From assembly GCF_041154455.1 (NCBI RefSeq), contig NZ_AP028665.1:434001-498000 (forward strand): DNA of 64,000 nt, read 5' to 3'. Under the pieces are notes generated by a model, which saw only the letters and a list, made by a program, of their open reading frames with translations, was not told the origin of the DNA and made no database searches. Positions 31,560 through 40,516 of this stretch are shown here, piece by piece (within the stretch, counting starts at the first letter, position 1; each line of letters begins with the position of its first letter). The DNA is from Variovorax sp. V213. GTDB lineage: Bacteria; Pseudomonadota; Gammaproteobacteria; Burkholderiales; Burkholderiaceae_C. The position numbers and the translations under genes are program-made.

Positions 31560-32522
31560 ATGGCACCCAGACACCCCGATGCGGCAGCGCAGTGCAGATC
31601 GCTGCAGGAAGCGATGGCGCACGTCATCGGCGCACGGACCCCGGAGCCGGGCGACTTCGCGACCCCCATCCCCGGCCTCGGCTTCTTCCGGCGCGAATCC
31701 CCCGCGCCGCCTGCCGCGTGCATGGTCGAGCCGAGCATCGTGCTCGTTGCCCAAGGCGCCAAGCAGATGTGGATCGGCGGCGAGGCCTACCCCTACGACA
31801 CCTCGCAATTCCTCATCACCTCGTTGAACCTGCCCGCCAATTCGGAGGTGAGGGTGGCAAGCCCAAAGCAGCCTTGCCTCGGGCTGGTCTTGAAGCTCGA
31901 CATCCGCGTGCTGGCCGAACTGATCGCGCAGGGCAACTTTCCGTCGCGTGGCGATCGCTCGGTCGGGGCGAGTGTGGGAATCGGTACGGCAACGCCCGCC
32001 CTGTTGGCGCCGATCGGGCGCCTGCTGGCGCTGTTGGACGAGCCCGAAGCCATCCCGGTTCTCGCACCGATGATCCATCGGGAGATTCACTACCGGCTTC
32101 TTGGCAGCGATCAGGCGGCCAAGCTGCGGCAGATCGCCTCCGTGGACGGGCAGGGCCACCGGATTGCAAGAGCGATCGACTGGCTGACGTTGAACTATGC
32201 CCTGCCGCTTCGTGTCGATGAGCTCGCGGACCGCGTGCAGATGAGCACGCCCACGTTCCATCACCACTTTCGACAGCTCACGGCCATGAGCCCGCTGCAG
32301 TACCAGAAGTGGCTGCGATTGAACGAATCGAAGCGATTGATGCTGAACGAGCACCTGGATGCGGCAAGTGCGGCCTTCAGGGTCGGCTACGAAAGTCCCT
32401 CGCAGTTCAGCCGCGAATACAGCCGATTGTTCGGAGCCCCTCCCAAGCGGGACATCGAGGTGTTGCGCGGGGCAGCCAAGGGCGTCGAGGCGCGCAAGCA
32501 GGGGCTGGCGGATCCGGCGTGA
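31560..32522 (+). CDS. AraC-family regulator with AraC_N (pfam06719-type) domain
   Basis: A 320-residue regulator. The N-terminal AraC_N-type domain is recognisable from ASMVEPSIVLVAQGAK-like sequence (here CMVEPSIVLVAQGAK), GGEAYPYDTSQFLITSLNLPA and the middle APMIHREIHYRLL. The C-terminal double helix-turn-helix has RVDELADRVQMSTPTFHHHFR and AFRVGYESPSQFSREYSR. ATG 31560 is chosen because similarity starts there. A 28-bp inverted repeat lies on both sides of the gene, one copy before its start and one before the PaoABC genes, so this protein may regulate itself and the oxidoreductase, and perhaps the SDR/DoxX unit. Confidence 0.9.
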   Translation: MAPRHPDAAAQCRSLQEAMAHVIGARTPEPGDFATPIPGLGFFRRESPAPPAACMVEPSIVLVAQGAKQMWIGGEAYPYDTSQFLITSLNLPANSEVRVASPKQPCLGLVLKLDIRVLAELIAQGNFPSRGDRSVGASVGIGTATPALLAPIGRLLALLDEPEAIPVLAPMIHREIHYRLLGSDQAAKLRQIASVDGQGHRIARAIDWLTLNYALPLRVDELADRVQMSTPTFHHHFRQLTAMSPLQYQKWLRLNESKRLMLNEHLDAASAAFRVGYESPSQFSREYSRLFGAPPKRDIEVLRGAAKGVEARKQGLADPA

Positions 32523-32551
32523 GAACTTAGGTCCGCAGGACGTTGCGACCT

Positions 32552-32579
32552 CATAGGATCAGGCAAGAAAAGCAGCGAA
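32552..32579 (-). repeat. Inverted repeat, right copy (upstream of paoA)
   Basis: The inverse of the 31463-31490 element. Here it lies about 110 bases before the paoA start, in the 166-base gap after the AraC gene. A copy at both promoters, with 1.06 kb and one regulator gene between them, suggests two operators read by the same AraC protein. The alternative is a pair of ends left by a small mobile cassette. Confidence 0.7.
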
Positions 32580-32688
32580 TTGCTCTACCAATCGCCGCGC
32601 AGCTTGAGAAGAATGGTGGCCAGGGCGCCCGCCTCCCGGCGGGGCTTGCCCGCACGGCTTGCCCGAACTTCGAACCACAGGAGCTGAC

Positions 32689-33333
32689 ATGGACAGTCCC
32701 ACGACGACCCCCTTGATCTCGCGACGCGGCGCCCTCATCGTCGGCGCCGCCACCGCCGCGGCGGTTTCGTCTTCCGCGCCCGCCGCGGTGGCGCAGGCTG
32801 CGCCTTCGGCATCGGCGGCACCCCGTGCAAAGCTGTCGCTGAACGTCAACGGCCAGGTCCGTTCGCTCGAACTCGACACGCGAACGACCTTGCTCGATGC
32901 GCTGCGTGAACACCTGCACCTGACCGGCACCAAGAAGGGCTGCGACCACGGCCAGTGCGGCGCCTGCACGGTCATTGCCGACGGAAGGCGGATCAATTCC
33001 TGCCTGACGCTCGCCGTCATGCATGACGGCGGGCAGATCACCACCGTCGAAGGACTGGGCACGCCGCAGAACATGCACCCGATGCAGGCCGCCTTCGTCA
33101 AGCATGACGGCTACCAGTGCGGCTACTGCACGCCCGGCCAGATCTGCTCGGCGGTGGCCGTGCTCGACGAGATCAAGCGCGGGGTCCCGAGCCACGTGAG
33201 CACGGATCTCACCGCGCGTCCTCTGCTGTCGGCCGAAGAGCTGCGCGAGCGCATGAGCGGCAACATCTGCCGCTGCGGCGCCTACTCCAACATCGTCGAT
33301 GCCATCACCGAAGTGGCCGGGAGCAGAGCATGA
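32689..33333 (+). CDS. paoA: PaoA-type aldehyde oxidoreductase [2Fe-2S] subunit, Tat-exported
   Basis: A 214-residue iron-sulfur subunit of the periplasmic xanthine-oxidase-family aldehyde oxidoreductase. A Tat signal (SRRGALIVGAATAAAV, twin Arg at 12-13) marks export of the folded heterotrimer. First cluster ligands Cys85, Cys90, Cys93 and Cys105; second cluster Cys144, Cys147, Cys194 and Cys196. It passes electrons from the molybdenum subunit to FAD. ATG 32689 follows an AGGAG site. The stop overlaps the paoB start. Confidence 0.93.
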   Translation: MDSPTTTPLISRRGALIVGAATAAAVSSSAPAAVAQAAPSASAAPRAKLSLNVNGQVRSLELDTRTTLLDALREHLHLTGTKKGCDHGQCGACTVIADGRRINSCLTLAVMHDGGQITTVEGLGTPQNMHPMQAAFVKHDGYQCGYCTPGQICSAVAVLDEIKRGVPSHVSTDLTARPLLSAEELRERMSGNICRCGAYSNIVDAITEVAGSRA

Positions 33334-34280
33334 AGCCGTTTACCTATGAGCGCGCGCATTCCCCGGCGCAGGCCGCGGCGGCCGTCGCGCGCAGCCGCGG
33401 TGCCAAGTTCATCGCCGGCGGCACCAACCTGCTGGACCTGATGAAGCTGCAGATCGAGGCGCCGACGCACCTGGTCGACGTGAACGGTCTTGCCCTCGAC
33501 AAGATCGAACCGACGCCCGAAGGCGGCCTGCGCATCGGCGCCCTGGTGCGCAACACCGACCTGGCCGCCGACGATCGCGTGCGCCGCGACTACGGCGTGC
33601 TGTCCCGCGCGCTGCTGGCCGGCGCCTCGGGCCAGCTGCGCAACAAGGCCACGACGGCGGGCAACCTGTTGCAGCGCACGCGCTGCCCCTACTTCTATGA
33701 CACCGACCAGCCGTGCAACAAGCGCCAGCCCGGGAGCGGCTGCAGCGCCATCGGCGGCGTCACCCGCCAGCACGCGGTGGTGGGCGCGAGCAAGGCCTGC
33801 ATCGCGACGCATCCGAGCGACATGGCGGTGGCGATGCGCGTGCTCGACGCGGCGGTCGAGACGGTGCGCCCCGATGGCCGCACGCGCGTGATCCCGATTG
33901 CCGATTTCCATCGCCTGCCGGGCGACACCCCGCACATCGAAACGGCGCTTGAGCGGGACGAACTGATCACCAGCGTGACGCTGCCGAAGCCCATCGGCGG
34001 CACGCAGATCTACCGCAAGGTCCGAGACCGCGCCTCCTACGCCTTCGCGCTCGTTTCCGTCGCGGCGATCGTGCAGCGCGATGGGACGGGCCGCGTGGCA
34101 CTGGGTGGCGTGGCGCACAAGCCATGGCGCCTCGAGGCTGCAGAGGCGGCAATGCCGCAGGGCGCCAGGGCCGTGACCGCGCAGTTGCTGGCCGGCGCAC
34201 AGCCGACCCACGAGAACGCATTCAAGTTGCCCCTGGCCGAGCGCGCGCTGGCCGCGGCCCTGGTGCAAGCGAGGAGCTGA
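33330..34280 (+). CDS. paoB: PaoB-type aldehyde oxidoreductase FAD subunit
   Basis: A 316-residue FAD-binding subunit. The N-terminal FAD motif AKFIAGGTNLLDLM is typical. As in E. coli PaoB it carries an inserted [4Fe-4S] cluster: Cys119 (RTRCPYFYD), Cys129 (PCNKR), Cys138 (GSGCSA) and Cys157 (SKACIA). ATG 33330 overlaps the paoA stop. It hands electrons to an external acceptor. The extra cluster separates PaoB from the mammalian-type xanthine dehydrogenase FAD domain and supports the Pao assignment. Confidence 0.93.
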   Translation: MKPFTYERAHSPAQAAAAVARSRGAKFIAGGTNLLDLMKLQIEAPTHLVDVNGLALDKIEPTPEGGLRIGALVRNTDLAADDRVRRDYGVLSRALLAGASGQLRNKATTAGNLLQRTRCPYFYDTDQPCNKRQPGSGCSAIGGVTRQHAVVGASKACIATHPSDMAVAMRVLDAAVETVRPDGRTRVIPIADFHRLPGDTPHIETALERDELITSVTLPKPIGGTQIYRKVRDRASYAFALVSVAAIVQRDGTGRVALGGVAHKPWRLEAAEAAMPQGARAVTAQLLAGAQPTHENAFKLPLAERALAAALVQARS

Positions 34281-34282
34281 CC

Positions 34283-36493
34283 ATGAAATTCGACACGCCT
34301 GCCACGACCAATCCCATCGACCAGCTCAAAATCATCGGCAAGCCGACGGACCGGATCGACGGACCCGCGAAGACCACGGGCTCTGCGCGCTACGCCTATG
34401 AACGCAACACCGAGGTACCCAACGCCGCCTACGGCTATGTGGTGGGCGCCGGCATCGCGAAGGGCCGCATCGCCTCGATGGACCTGGGTGCCGCGCGCGC
34501 GGCACCGGGCGTCCTGGCCATCGTCACGGCGCGCAACGCCGGCAAGCTGGGCAAGGGCGACTTCAATACCGCCAAGCTCCTGGGCGGGCCCGAGATCGAC
34601 CACTACCACCAGGCGGTCGCGCTCGTCGTGGCCAACAGCTTCGAACAGGCGCGTGCCGCGGCGCAGCTGGTGCGCATCGAGTACACGCGCGCACCGGGGC
34701 GCTTCGACCTGAGCGCGGAAATGGGTGCGGCGAAGATGCCTGCATCCAGCCCGTTCTCGGGCGAGCCGGAAACGAAAACAGGAGATTTCCCCGGCGCGTT
34801 CGCCGCGGCCGCCGTGCAGCTCGATGCGAGCTACACGACGCCCGACGAGTCGCACGCCATGATGGAGCCGCACGCTTCCATCGCGCAATGGAAGGGCGAC
34901 AAGCTCACCCTCTGGACATCGAACCAGATGATCGCCTGGGGCGTCGGCGACGTGGCCAAGACGCTGGGCATCCCCAAGGCGAACGTCCGCCTGGTCTCGC
35001 CCTTCATCGGCGGCGGCTTTGGCGGCAAGCTGTTCGTGCGGGCGGACGCGGTGCTTGCCGCGCTGGGCGCGCGGGCGGCAAAACGACCCGTGAAAGTGGC
35101 GCTGCAGCGGCCCTTGATGATGAACAACACCACGCATCGGCCGGCGACGATCCAGCGCATCCGCATCGGCGCCGCGAGGGACGGCAAGATCGCTGCCATC
35201 GCCCACGAAGGCTGGTCCGGCGACCTGCCGGGCGGACAGGCGGAGACGGCGGTCAACCAGACCCGGCTGCTGTACGCCGGTGCCAACCGCCTGACCACCA
35301 CGCGGCTGGCCGTGCTGGACCTGCCCGAGGGCAATGCGATGCGCGCGCCCGGCGAGGCGCCGGGCCTGATGGCGCTGGAGATCGCCATGGACGAGATGGC
35401 GGAGAAGCTGGGGCTCGACCCGATCGAGTTTCGCGTGCTCAACGACACGCAGGTCGATCCCGAGAAGCCGGAGCGCCCCTATTCCCAGCGCAAGTTGATC
35501 GAATGCCTGCGCACGGGGGCCGAGCGCTTCGGCTGGAGCAAGCGCAACGCGGCACCGGCACAGCAGCGCGATGGACGCTGGCTCGTGGGGATGGGCGTTG
35601 CCGCTGCATTCCGCAACAACCTCTTGACGAAGTCGGCCGCGCGCGTGCGCCTGGACAACCGGGGCATGGTCACTGTGGAAACCGACATGACCGATATCGG
35701 GACCGGGTCGTACACCATCATTGCGCAGACCGCTGCCGAAACCATGGGGCTGCCGCTCGACAGGGTGCTCGTGCGCCTGGGCGATTCGGCGTATCCCGTT
35801 TCGGCCGGCTCGGGCGGGCAGTGGGGCGCCAACAATTCGACCTCGGGCGTCTTTGCGGCGTGCATGAAGCTGCGCGAGGCCGTGGCCAGCAAGCTGGGCT
35901 TCGCCGCGGCCGAGGCGGAGTTCTCGGACGGCATGGTGCGCGCCGGCGAGCGCGTGGTGCCGCTCGCGCAAGCGGCGGGCGCGAACGGCCTGGTGGCCGA
36001 GGACGGCATCGAGTACGGCGACCTCGACAAGAAGTACCAGCAGTCCACCTTCGGCGCGCACTTCGTGGAGGTCGGCGTCGACGCCGCCACCGGCGAGATC
36101 CGCGTGCGGCGCATGCTTGCGGTGTGCGCCGCCGGCCGCATCCTGAATCCCAAGTCGGCCCGCAGCCAGGTGATCGGCGCCATGACGATGGGTGTCGGCG
36201 GGGCGCTGATGGAAGAGCTGGCGCTCGACAAGCGGCATGGCTTCTTCGTCAACCACGACCTGGCGGGCTACGAGGTGCCGGTGCACGCCGACATCCCGCA
36301 CCAGGACGTGATCTTCCTGGACGAGACGGACCCGATCTCTTCGCCGATGAAGGCCAAGGGTGTGGGCGAGCTCGGCATGTGCGGCGTCGCGGCCGCGGTG
36401 GCCAACGCCGTCTACAACGCGACCGGCGTTCGGGTGCGCAACTATCCGATCACGCTCGACAAGCTGCTCGATCGCCTGCCGCCGGTGGTGTAA
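34283..36493 (+). CDS. paoC: PaoC-type aldehyde oxidoreductase molybdenum subunit
   Basis: A 736-residue molybdopterin-binding subunit that oxidises aldehydes, mostly aromatic, to acids. Molybdopterin contacts are seen in FIGGGFGGK and MNNTTHRPA; the catalytic Glu696 lies in KGVGELGMCG near the C-terminus. The gene begins two bases after paoB and is last in the operon. E. coli PaoC uses a cytosine-dinucleotide molybdopterin and needs the chaperone PaoD; no paoD/xdhC-like gene is in the window, so maturation must rely on a gene elsewhere. A role in removing aromatic aldehydes fits the cluster's neighbours. Confidence 0.93.
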   Translation: MKFDTPATTNPIDQLKIIGKPTDRIDGPAKTTGSARYAYERNTEVPNAAYGYVVGAGIAKGRIASMDLGAARAAPGVLAIVTARNAGKLGKGDFNTAKLLGGPEIDHYHQAVALVVANSFEQARAAAQLVRIEYTRAPGRFDLSAEMGAAKMPASSPFSGEPETKTGDFPGAFAAAAVQLDASYTTPDESHAMMEPHASIAQWKGDKLTLWTSNQMIAWGVGDVAKTLGIPKANVRLVSPFIGGGFGGKLFVRADAVLAALGARAAKRPVKVALQRPLMMNNTTHRPATIQRIRIGAARDGKIAAIAHEGWSGDLPGGQAETAVNQTRLLYAGANRLTTTRLAVLDLPEGNAMRAPGEAPGLMALEIAMDEMAEKLGLDPIEFRVLNDTQVDPEKPERPYSQRKLIECLRTGAERFGWSKRNAAPAQQRDGRWLVGMGVAAAFRNNLLTKSAARVRLDNRGMVTVETDMTDIGTGSYTIIAQTAAETMGLPLDRVLVRLGDSAYPVSAGSGGQWGANNSTSGVFAACMKLREAVASKLGFAAAEAEFSDGMVRAGERVVPLAQAAGANGLVAEDGIEYGDLDKKYQQSTFGAHFVEVGVDAATGEIRVRRMLAVCAAGRILNPKSARSQVIGAMTMGVGGALMEELALDKRHGFFVNHDLAGYEVPVHADIPHQDVIFLDETDPISSPMKAKGVGELGMCGVAAAVANAVYNATGVRVRNYPITLDKLLDRLPPVV

Positions 36494-36515
36494 GTCACCG
36501 TACCCTGCGCCGCCA

Positions 36516-37973
36516 TCAAGCGTGCGATGCAGAAGGCAGCTGCGGCTGGCCGGTTCGGCGGCGGGTCCTCGCGATCAGGGCCGCGCCGGCAAGGCAAAGG
36601 GCCGCGAGCACGGCCAGCGCCGCACTGGCGCCGCGGCCAAAGGCGGCCGCATCCACGCTTGAAAGTGCCGGGCCGCCGCCGTTTCCAAGAATCATGCGTT
36701 GCGCGCCCGAAGGAAGCCCCGCCATCGCCACGCTCAGCGTCAGCGCGGTTCCCACCATGATGCCGGTGTTCTGCAGCGTCGACCGGACGCCGTTGGCAAT
36801 GCCCCGGCGCTGGGGCACCACGCTCTGGAGGATCGATGCGTTGTTCGGCGTCACGAAACTCCCGATGCCCAGGCCCAGCACCCAGAGGCACAGCGCCAGC
36901 TGCACGGCACCGATCGTGGGCTGCAGCAGCGCCGCCAGCAGCGCCAATGCGCAGGCCGCGAGCAGCATGCCGCCCACGCAGATGGATTCGGGCCTGAAGC
37001 GCCGAAGCAGGATGCCCGCCACCGGTGCGGCCATCAGCATGCCGAATGCGACCGGTGCGATGCGCAGGCCCGCCTGCGAGGGTTGCAGGCCCGCGCAAGC
37101 CTGGAGATACAAGGCCACGAGCAGCAGGGGCGCGGCCTGCGTCATCGACAGGAGCAGGATGCCCGCGTAGGCGGTCCGGCGACCCGGGTCCCGGAACAGA
37201 GACGGGTCGACCAACGGACTGGCCGCGCGCATCTGGATGCCGGAGAAAAGCCCGATGGCGCAAAGCCCCGCGAGCATGAACGTCCACACCGGCGTGCTCG
37301 TCCATCCGCGGCTGCCCGCCATCGAGAGTGCATAGGTTACGCATCCGATGCCGACAAGGGAAAGCGCCGCGCCCGCCAGGTCGAAGCGCTCGGGCGGGGC
37401 GGCCGCACTTCGGGGCAGGACCTTCCATGCCCACGCCAGCACGCCAAGCCCGATGGGCACGTTGAGCATGAAGAGCGCGCGCCAGCCCCACCACGACACG
37501 ACGAAGCCGCCCGCCAGCGGACCCACGACCTGGGCCAGGGCCGCGACCATGGCGAGTACGCCGAGTGCCAGCCCCATCTTGCGGCGGCCGAACGCATCGC
37601 TCACCAATGCGCTGGCGTTGGCCATGACACCGGCCGCGCCGATGGCCTGGCCTGTGCGGCTCGCGAGCATCAGCTCCGCAGTGGGTGCCAGGGCGCATGC
37701 CGCGCAGGCGATCACGAAAAGCCCCAGTCCCGCGAGGAACAGTTGGCGCCGTCCCCAGAGATCGGCCAAGCGCCCAAAGCTCAGGATGCAGACGGTGCTG
37801 ACCAGCATGTAGGACAGCAGGATCCAGCTCGCCTGCGTGGGCGACGCATGCAGGCTCCGCGCCACGGCAGGCAGCGCGACATTGAGTGCGCTGAGATTGA
37901 GGAAACACAGCAGCGCGCCCAGGCTGGCGGCGACGAGCACCGCCCAGCCCACCCTGTCTGCGTCATCGGTCAT
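36516..37973 (-). CDS. MFS drug/metabolite exporter (DHA2 type, 14 helices)
   Basis: A 485-residue major facilitator of the 14-helix DHA2 group. The signature loop GRLADLWGRRQLF between helices 2 and 3, the NVALPAVARSL motif of helix 1 and VVGPLAGGFVVSWWGWRALFMLNVPIG (helices 4-6) are typical of proton-coupled multidrug or metabolite efflux. It ends convergently with paoC. Its start is 5 bases after the stop of the Bug gene on the same strand, so it is transcribed with the Bug and amidase genes. Whether it exports the amidase product or toxic precursors is unknown. Confidence 0.9.
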   Translation of the reverse strand: MTDDADRVGWAVLVAASLGALLCFLNLSALNVALPAVARSLHASPTQASWILLSYMLVSTVCILSFGRLADLWGRRQLFLAGLGLFVIACAACALAPTAELMLASRTGQAIGAAGVMANASALVSDAFGRRKMGLALGVLAMVAALAQVVGPLAGGFVVSWWGWRALFMLNVPIGLGVLAWAWKVLPRSAAAPPERFDLAGAALSLVGIGCVTYALSMAGSRGWTSTPVWTFMLAGLCAIGLFSGIQMRAASPLVDPSLFRDPGRRTAYAGILLLSMTQAAPLLLVALYLQACAGLQPSQAGLRIAPVAFGMLMAAPVAGILLRRFRPESICVGGMLLAACALALLAALLQPTIGAVQLALCLWVLGLGIGSFVTPNNASILQSVVPQRRGIANGVRSTLQNTGIMVGTALTLSVAMAGLPSGAQRMILGNGGGPALSSVDAAAFGRGASAALAVLAALCLAGAALIARTRRRTGQPQLPSASHA

Positions 37974-37978
37974 CGATT

Positions 37979-38950
37979 TCAGTCTTCGCTCTTGAACCCC
38001 GATGCCTGGACGATGGGGCGCCAGTACACCCGATCCTCGGCCATGATGCGCTTCAGTTCCGCGCCCGGGAGCCCGGTCGGCTCGAGGCCCATGCGATCGA
38101 CTTGTCCGCGCACTTGCGGATTGCGCATTGCGGCAAGAAGGGCCGTCTCCAGCTTCGCGACCACCTCCTTCGGCGTCCCCGCCGGCACGAATGCGGCATA
38201 GGCGGCATTGGCGCGGTCGAAGGCGTCATAGCCCGACTCCTTGATCGTCGGAACGTCGGGCAGCCAACTCAAGCGCTTGGTGCCTGCGACGCCCAGGATC
38301 CGCAACTTGCCCGCGCGGTGGAGTTCGAGCTGGCTGGCCAGCGCGTCGGTGCCCATCGGCACATGGTTTCCGATGATGTCTGTCGCGAGCGGCGCACCCC
38401 CTTTGTAAGTGACCGGCGTGAGCGGTACACCGACGGCCTTGGACAACTGCAGCACGCTGAAGTGCAGCCCGCCTCCGAGGTTGGTCAGTCCCACGCTTGC
38501 GTTGGCAGGATTCTTCTTGATCCAGGCCACGTACTCGGGAATCGTCTTGAACGGCTGATCTGCGCCGGCGGAAACGACGCAGGGCACATTCGCCAGGTGC
38601 GCGACAGGTATGAAATCCTTGTCGACGTCATAGTTCAGCCGCGCATAGGTCATCGGAAAGAGGACGAAAGGCGGTGTGGCGCCGATCAGGATCGTGCGGC
38701 CATCGGGCCGTGCGGTCTTGACGGCCTCGATGGAAATCCGGGTCGAGGCGCCGGGCCGGCTCTCCACCAGCACGGGCTCCTTGAGCGTGGTGCGCAAATC
38801 CTCGGCCAGCGAGCGCGCCAGGTTGTCGAGGGCGCCACCCGGCGGAACGCCGATGATCAGCCGGATGGGCGCGTTGTTGTCGGCATGCGCGGCGGCGCCG
38901 ATCAAGGCGATCGACGCACCGAGGAAAAGTGTCTTGAGGAACGAGGCCAT
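37979..38950 (-). CDS. Bug/TctC-family tripartite tricarboxylate binding protein
   Basis: A 323-residue periplasmic receptor: signal peptide LFLGASIALIGAAAHA, then APIRLIIGVPPGGALDNLAR and VESRPGASTR. The PGAS replacement of the usual PGAGG shows it is a divergent member. It lies between an amidase gene (44 bases upstream) and the MFS gene, all on the minus strand, and is the only Bug gene here linked to an amide hydrolase, which suggests an amide or its acid as ligand. No TctAB. Confidence 0.9.
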   Translation of the reverse strand: MASFLKTLFLGASIALIGAAAHADNNAPIRLIIGVPPGGALDNLARSLAEDLRTTLKEPVLVESRPGASTRISIEAVKTARPDGRTILIGATPPFVLFPMTYARLNYDVDKDFIPVAHLANVPCVVSAGADQPFKTIPEYVAWIKKNPANASVGLTNLGGGLHFSVLQLSKAVGVPLTPVTYKGGAPLATDIIGNHVPMGTDALASQLELHRAGKLRILGVAGTKRLSWLPDVPTIKESGYDAFDRANAAYAAFVPAGTPKEVVAKLETALLAAMRNPQVRGQVDRMGLEPTGLPGAELKRIMAEDRVYWRPIVQASGFKSED

Positions 38951-38994
38951 GGTGGGAGTACCTTCAAAGTTGAGATGGAAGGGAAGGGGCGAAC

Positions 38995-40446
38995 TCAGAA
39001 GGCGAGGGCGGGCAGCGCGTGAGCGGGCCGGTGCGTGGCTTCGAAAGACGCCGCGGCCTGCAGCAGCTCCAGATCCTCGCGAAAGCGGCCGACCAGCTGC
39101 ATGCCGATGGGCAGGCCATCACGGCCTGCGCCGCACGGCAGGCTGATGGCGGGGTGGCCCGTGAGGTTGAAGGGCATCGTCCACGGAAACCAGTTCGGCC
39201 GCACCTCGGCATACGCTTCGCCATCGATCTCGATGCTGCCGAACAGGTCCTGGTCGATCGGCAGGGCGGTGCGCGAGAGGGTGGGCGTGAAGATGAAGTC
39301 GTGGGTCTCCAACTGGGCCTGGATCTTGCGAAAGAGCGCGGTCCTGGCAAACATGGCCTGCTGGAAGGCGACCCCGTCGACGTGCTCCGCGAGCGCGAGC
39401 TGCTGCAGCAGCGACGGGCTCAACTCGCTGGCATGTGCTTCGGCCAGCGGCGCGAAGCGGCCGCGCCAGCTGGTGTGGTTGATGACCCGCCACACCGGCT
39501 CCACGTCATAGCCCTCACCCGACATCTCTTCGAGTTGCGCGCCCATCGAACGCAGCGTGGCAAGCGCGGCTTCGAAGGCTGCGGCAACGTCGGCGGAGAT
39601 CGGTCGCCCCTCGAGCCTCGCGGAATACAGAATCCGCTTTCCGCGAAGATCGCCGGCGGGCTGCAGCGCGTCGAAGTAGCGCTGCGCCGGCACGCCCAGC
39701 GACCACGGGTCGGACCCATGGGCACCCGTCATGGCCTGCAGCATGAGCGCCGTGTCGGCCACGTTGCGCGTGGTGGGCGTCACGTAGGTGTAGTTGCCGA
39801 AGGCATCCTGTACCTGGCTGTGGGGCACCACGCCCAGGCTCTGCTTCAAGCCGACGACGCCGTTGCATGCGGCGGGAATGCGCGTCGAGCCGCCGCCGTC
39901 GGTGGCGATGGCCAGGGGCGCGACACCGGCCGCGATGGACGAGGCCGCACCGCCGCTCGAGCCGCCACTGGTGCGCGTTGCATCCCATGCGTTGCGCGTG
40001 TTTCCGAAGAGTGGCGCATCGGTCAGGCACTTGGCGCCAAATTCGGACGTGGTCGTCTTGCCGATCAGGATGCCGCCCGCCTCGCGCATGCGCGCCACGG
40101 CCACCGCGTCCTGCGTGGGCACGTGGTCGCGATGCAGCACCGAGCCGTAGGTCGTCCTCACGTTCGCCGTGTCGACGATGTCTTTTACCGTGAAGGGCAG
40201 TCCGTGCAGCAGGCCGAACGCCTCGCCCTTCATCAGCGCGGCTTCGGCGGCCCTGGCCTCTGCCATCGCCTGTTCGTGGCAAAGCGTGATGAAGCAGTTC
40301 AGGTGCGGCTGGACCGCGTCGGCGCGGCGCAGTACTTCTTCGACGATCTCCACCGGCGAGAGCTTCCGCTGGGCGACGAGGGTGCGCATCGCCGCGGCGG
40401 ACATCTCGCAGATTTCGGATGGCGGAAGACGAGGAAAGTTTTTCAT
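38995..40446 (-). CDS. Amidase-signature hydrolase
   Basis: A 483-residue amidase-signature enzyme with the Ser-cisSer-Lys triad: Lys88 (PFTVKDI), the cis-Ser at 163 or 164 in SGGSSGG and nucleophile Ser187 in DGGGSTRIPA. It cleaves a carboxamide to acid and ammonia; the signature family also includes Asp/Glu-tRNA amidotransferase GatA, but no gatB or gatC is near. The gene is first in a three-gene unit with Bug and MFS genes and is divergent from a LysR gene 70 bases away, the probable regulator. Substrate unknown. Confidence 0.91.
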   Translation of the reverse strand: MKNFPRLPPSEICEMSAAAMRTLVAQRKLSPVEIVEEVLRRADAVQPHLNCFITLCHEQAMAEARAAEAALMKGEAFGLLHGLPFTVKDIVDTANVRTTYGSVLHRDHVPTQDAVAVARMREAGGILIGKTTTSEFGAKCLTDAPLFGNTRNAWDATRTSGGSSGGAASSIAAGVAPLAIATDGGGSTRIPAACNGVVGLKQSLGVVPHSQVQDAFGNYTYVTPTTRNVADTALMLQAMTGAHGSDPWSLGVPAQRYFDALQPAGDLRGKRILYSARLEGRPISADVAAAFEAALATLRSMGAQLEEMSGEGYDVEPVWRVINHTSWRGRFAPLAEAHASELSPSLLQQLALAEHVDGVAFQQAMFARTALFRKIQAQLETHDFIFTPTLSRTALPIDQDLFGSIEIDGEAYAEVRPNWFPWTMPFNLTGHPAISLPCGAGRDGLPIGMQLVGRFREDLELLQAAASFEATHRPAHALPALAF

Positions 40447-40516
40447 GGTGCAAATGATTGATGCGCTACAACATCGAGTCCAATACTGTTTTCTCGAAAA
40501 GGCATATGCACAGCGT

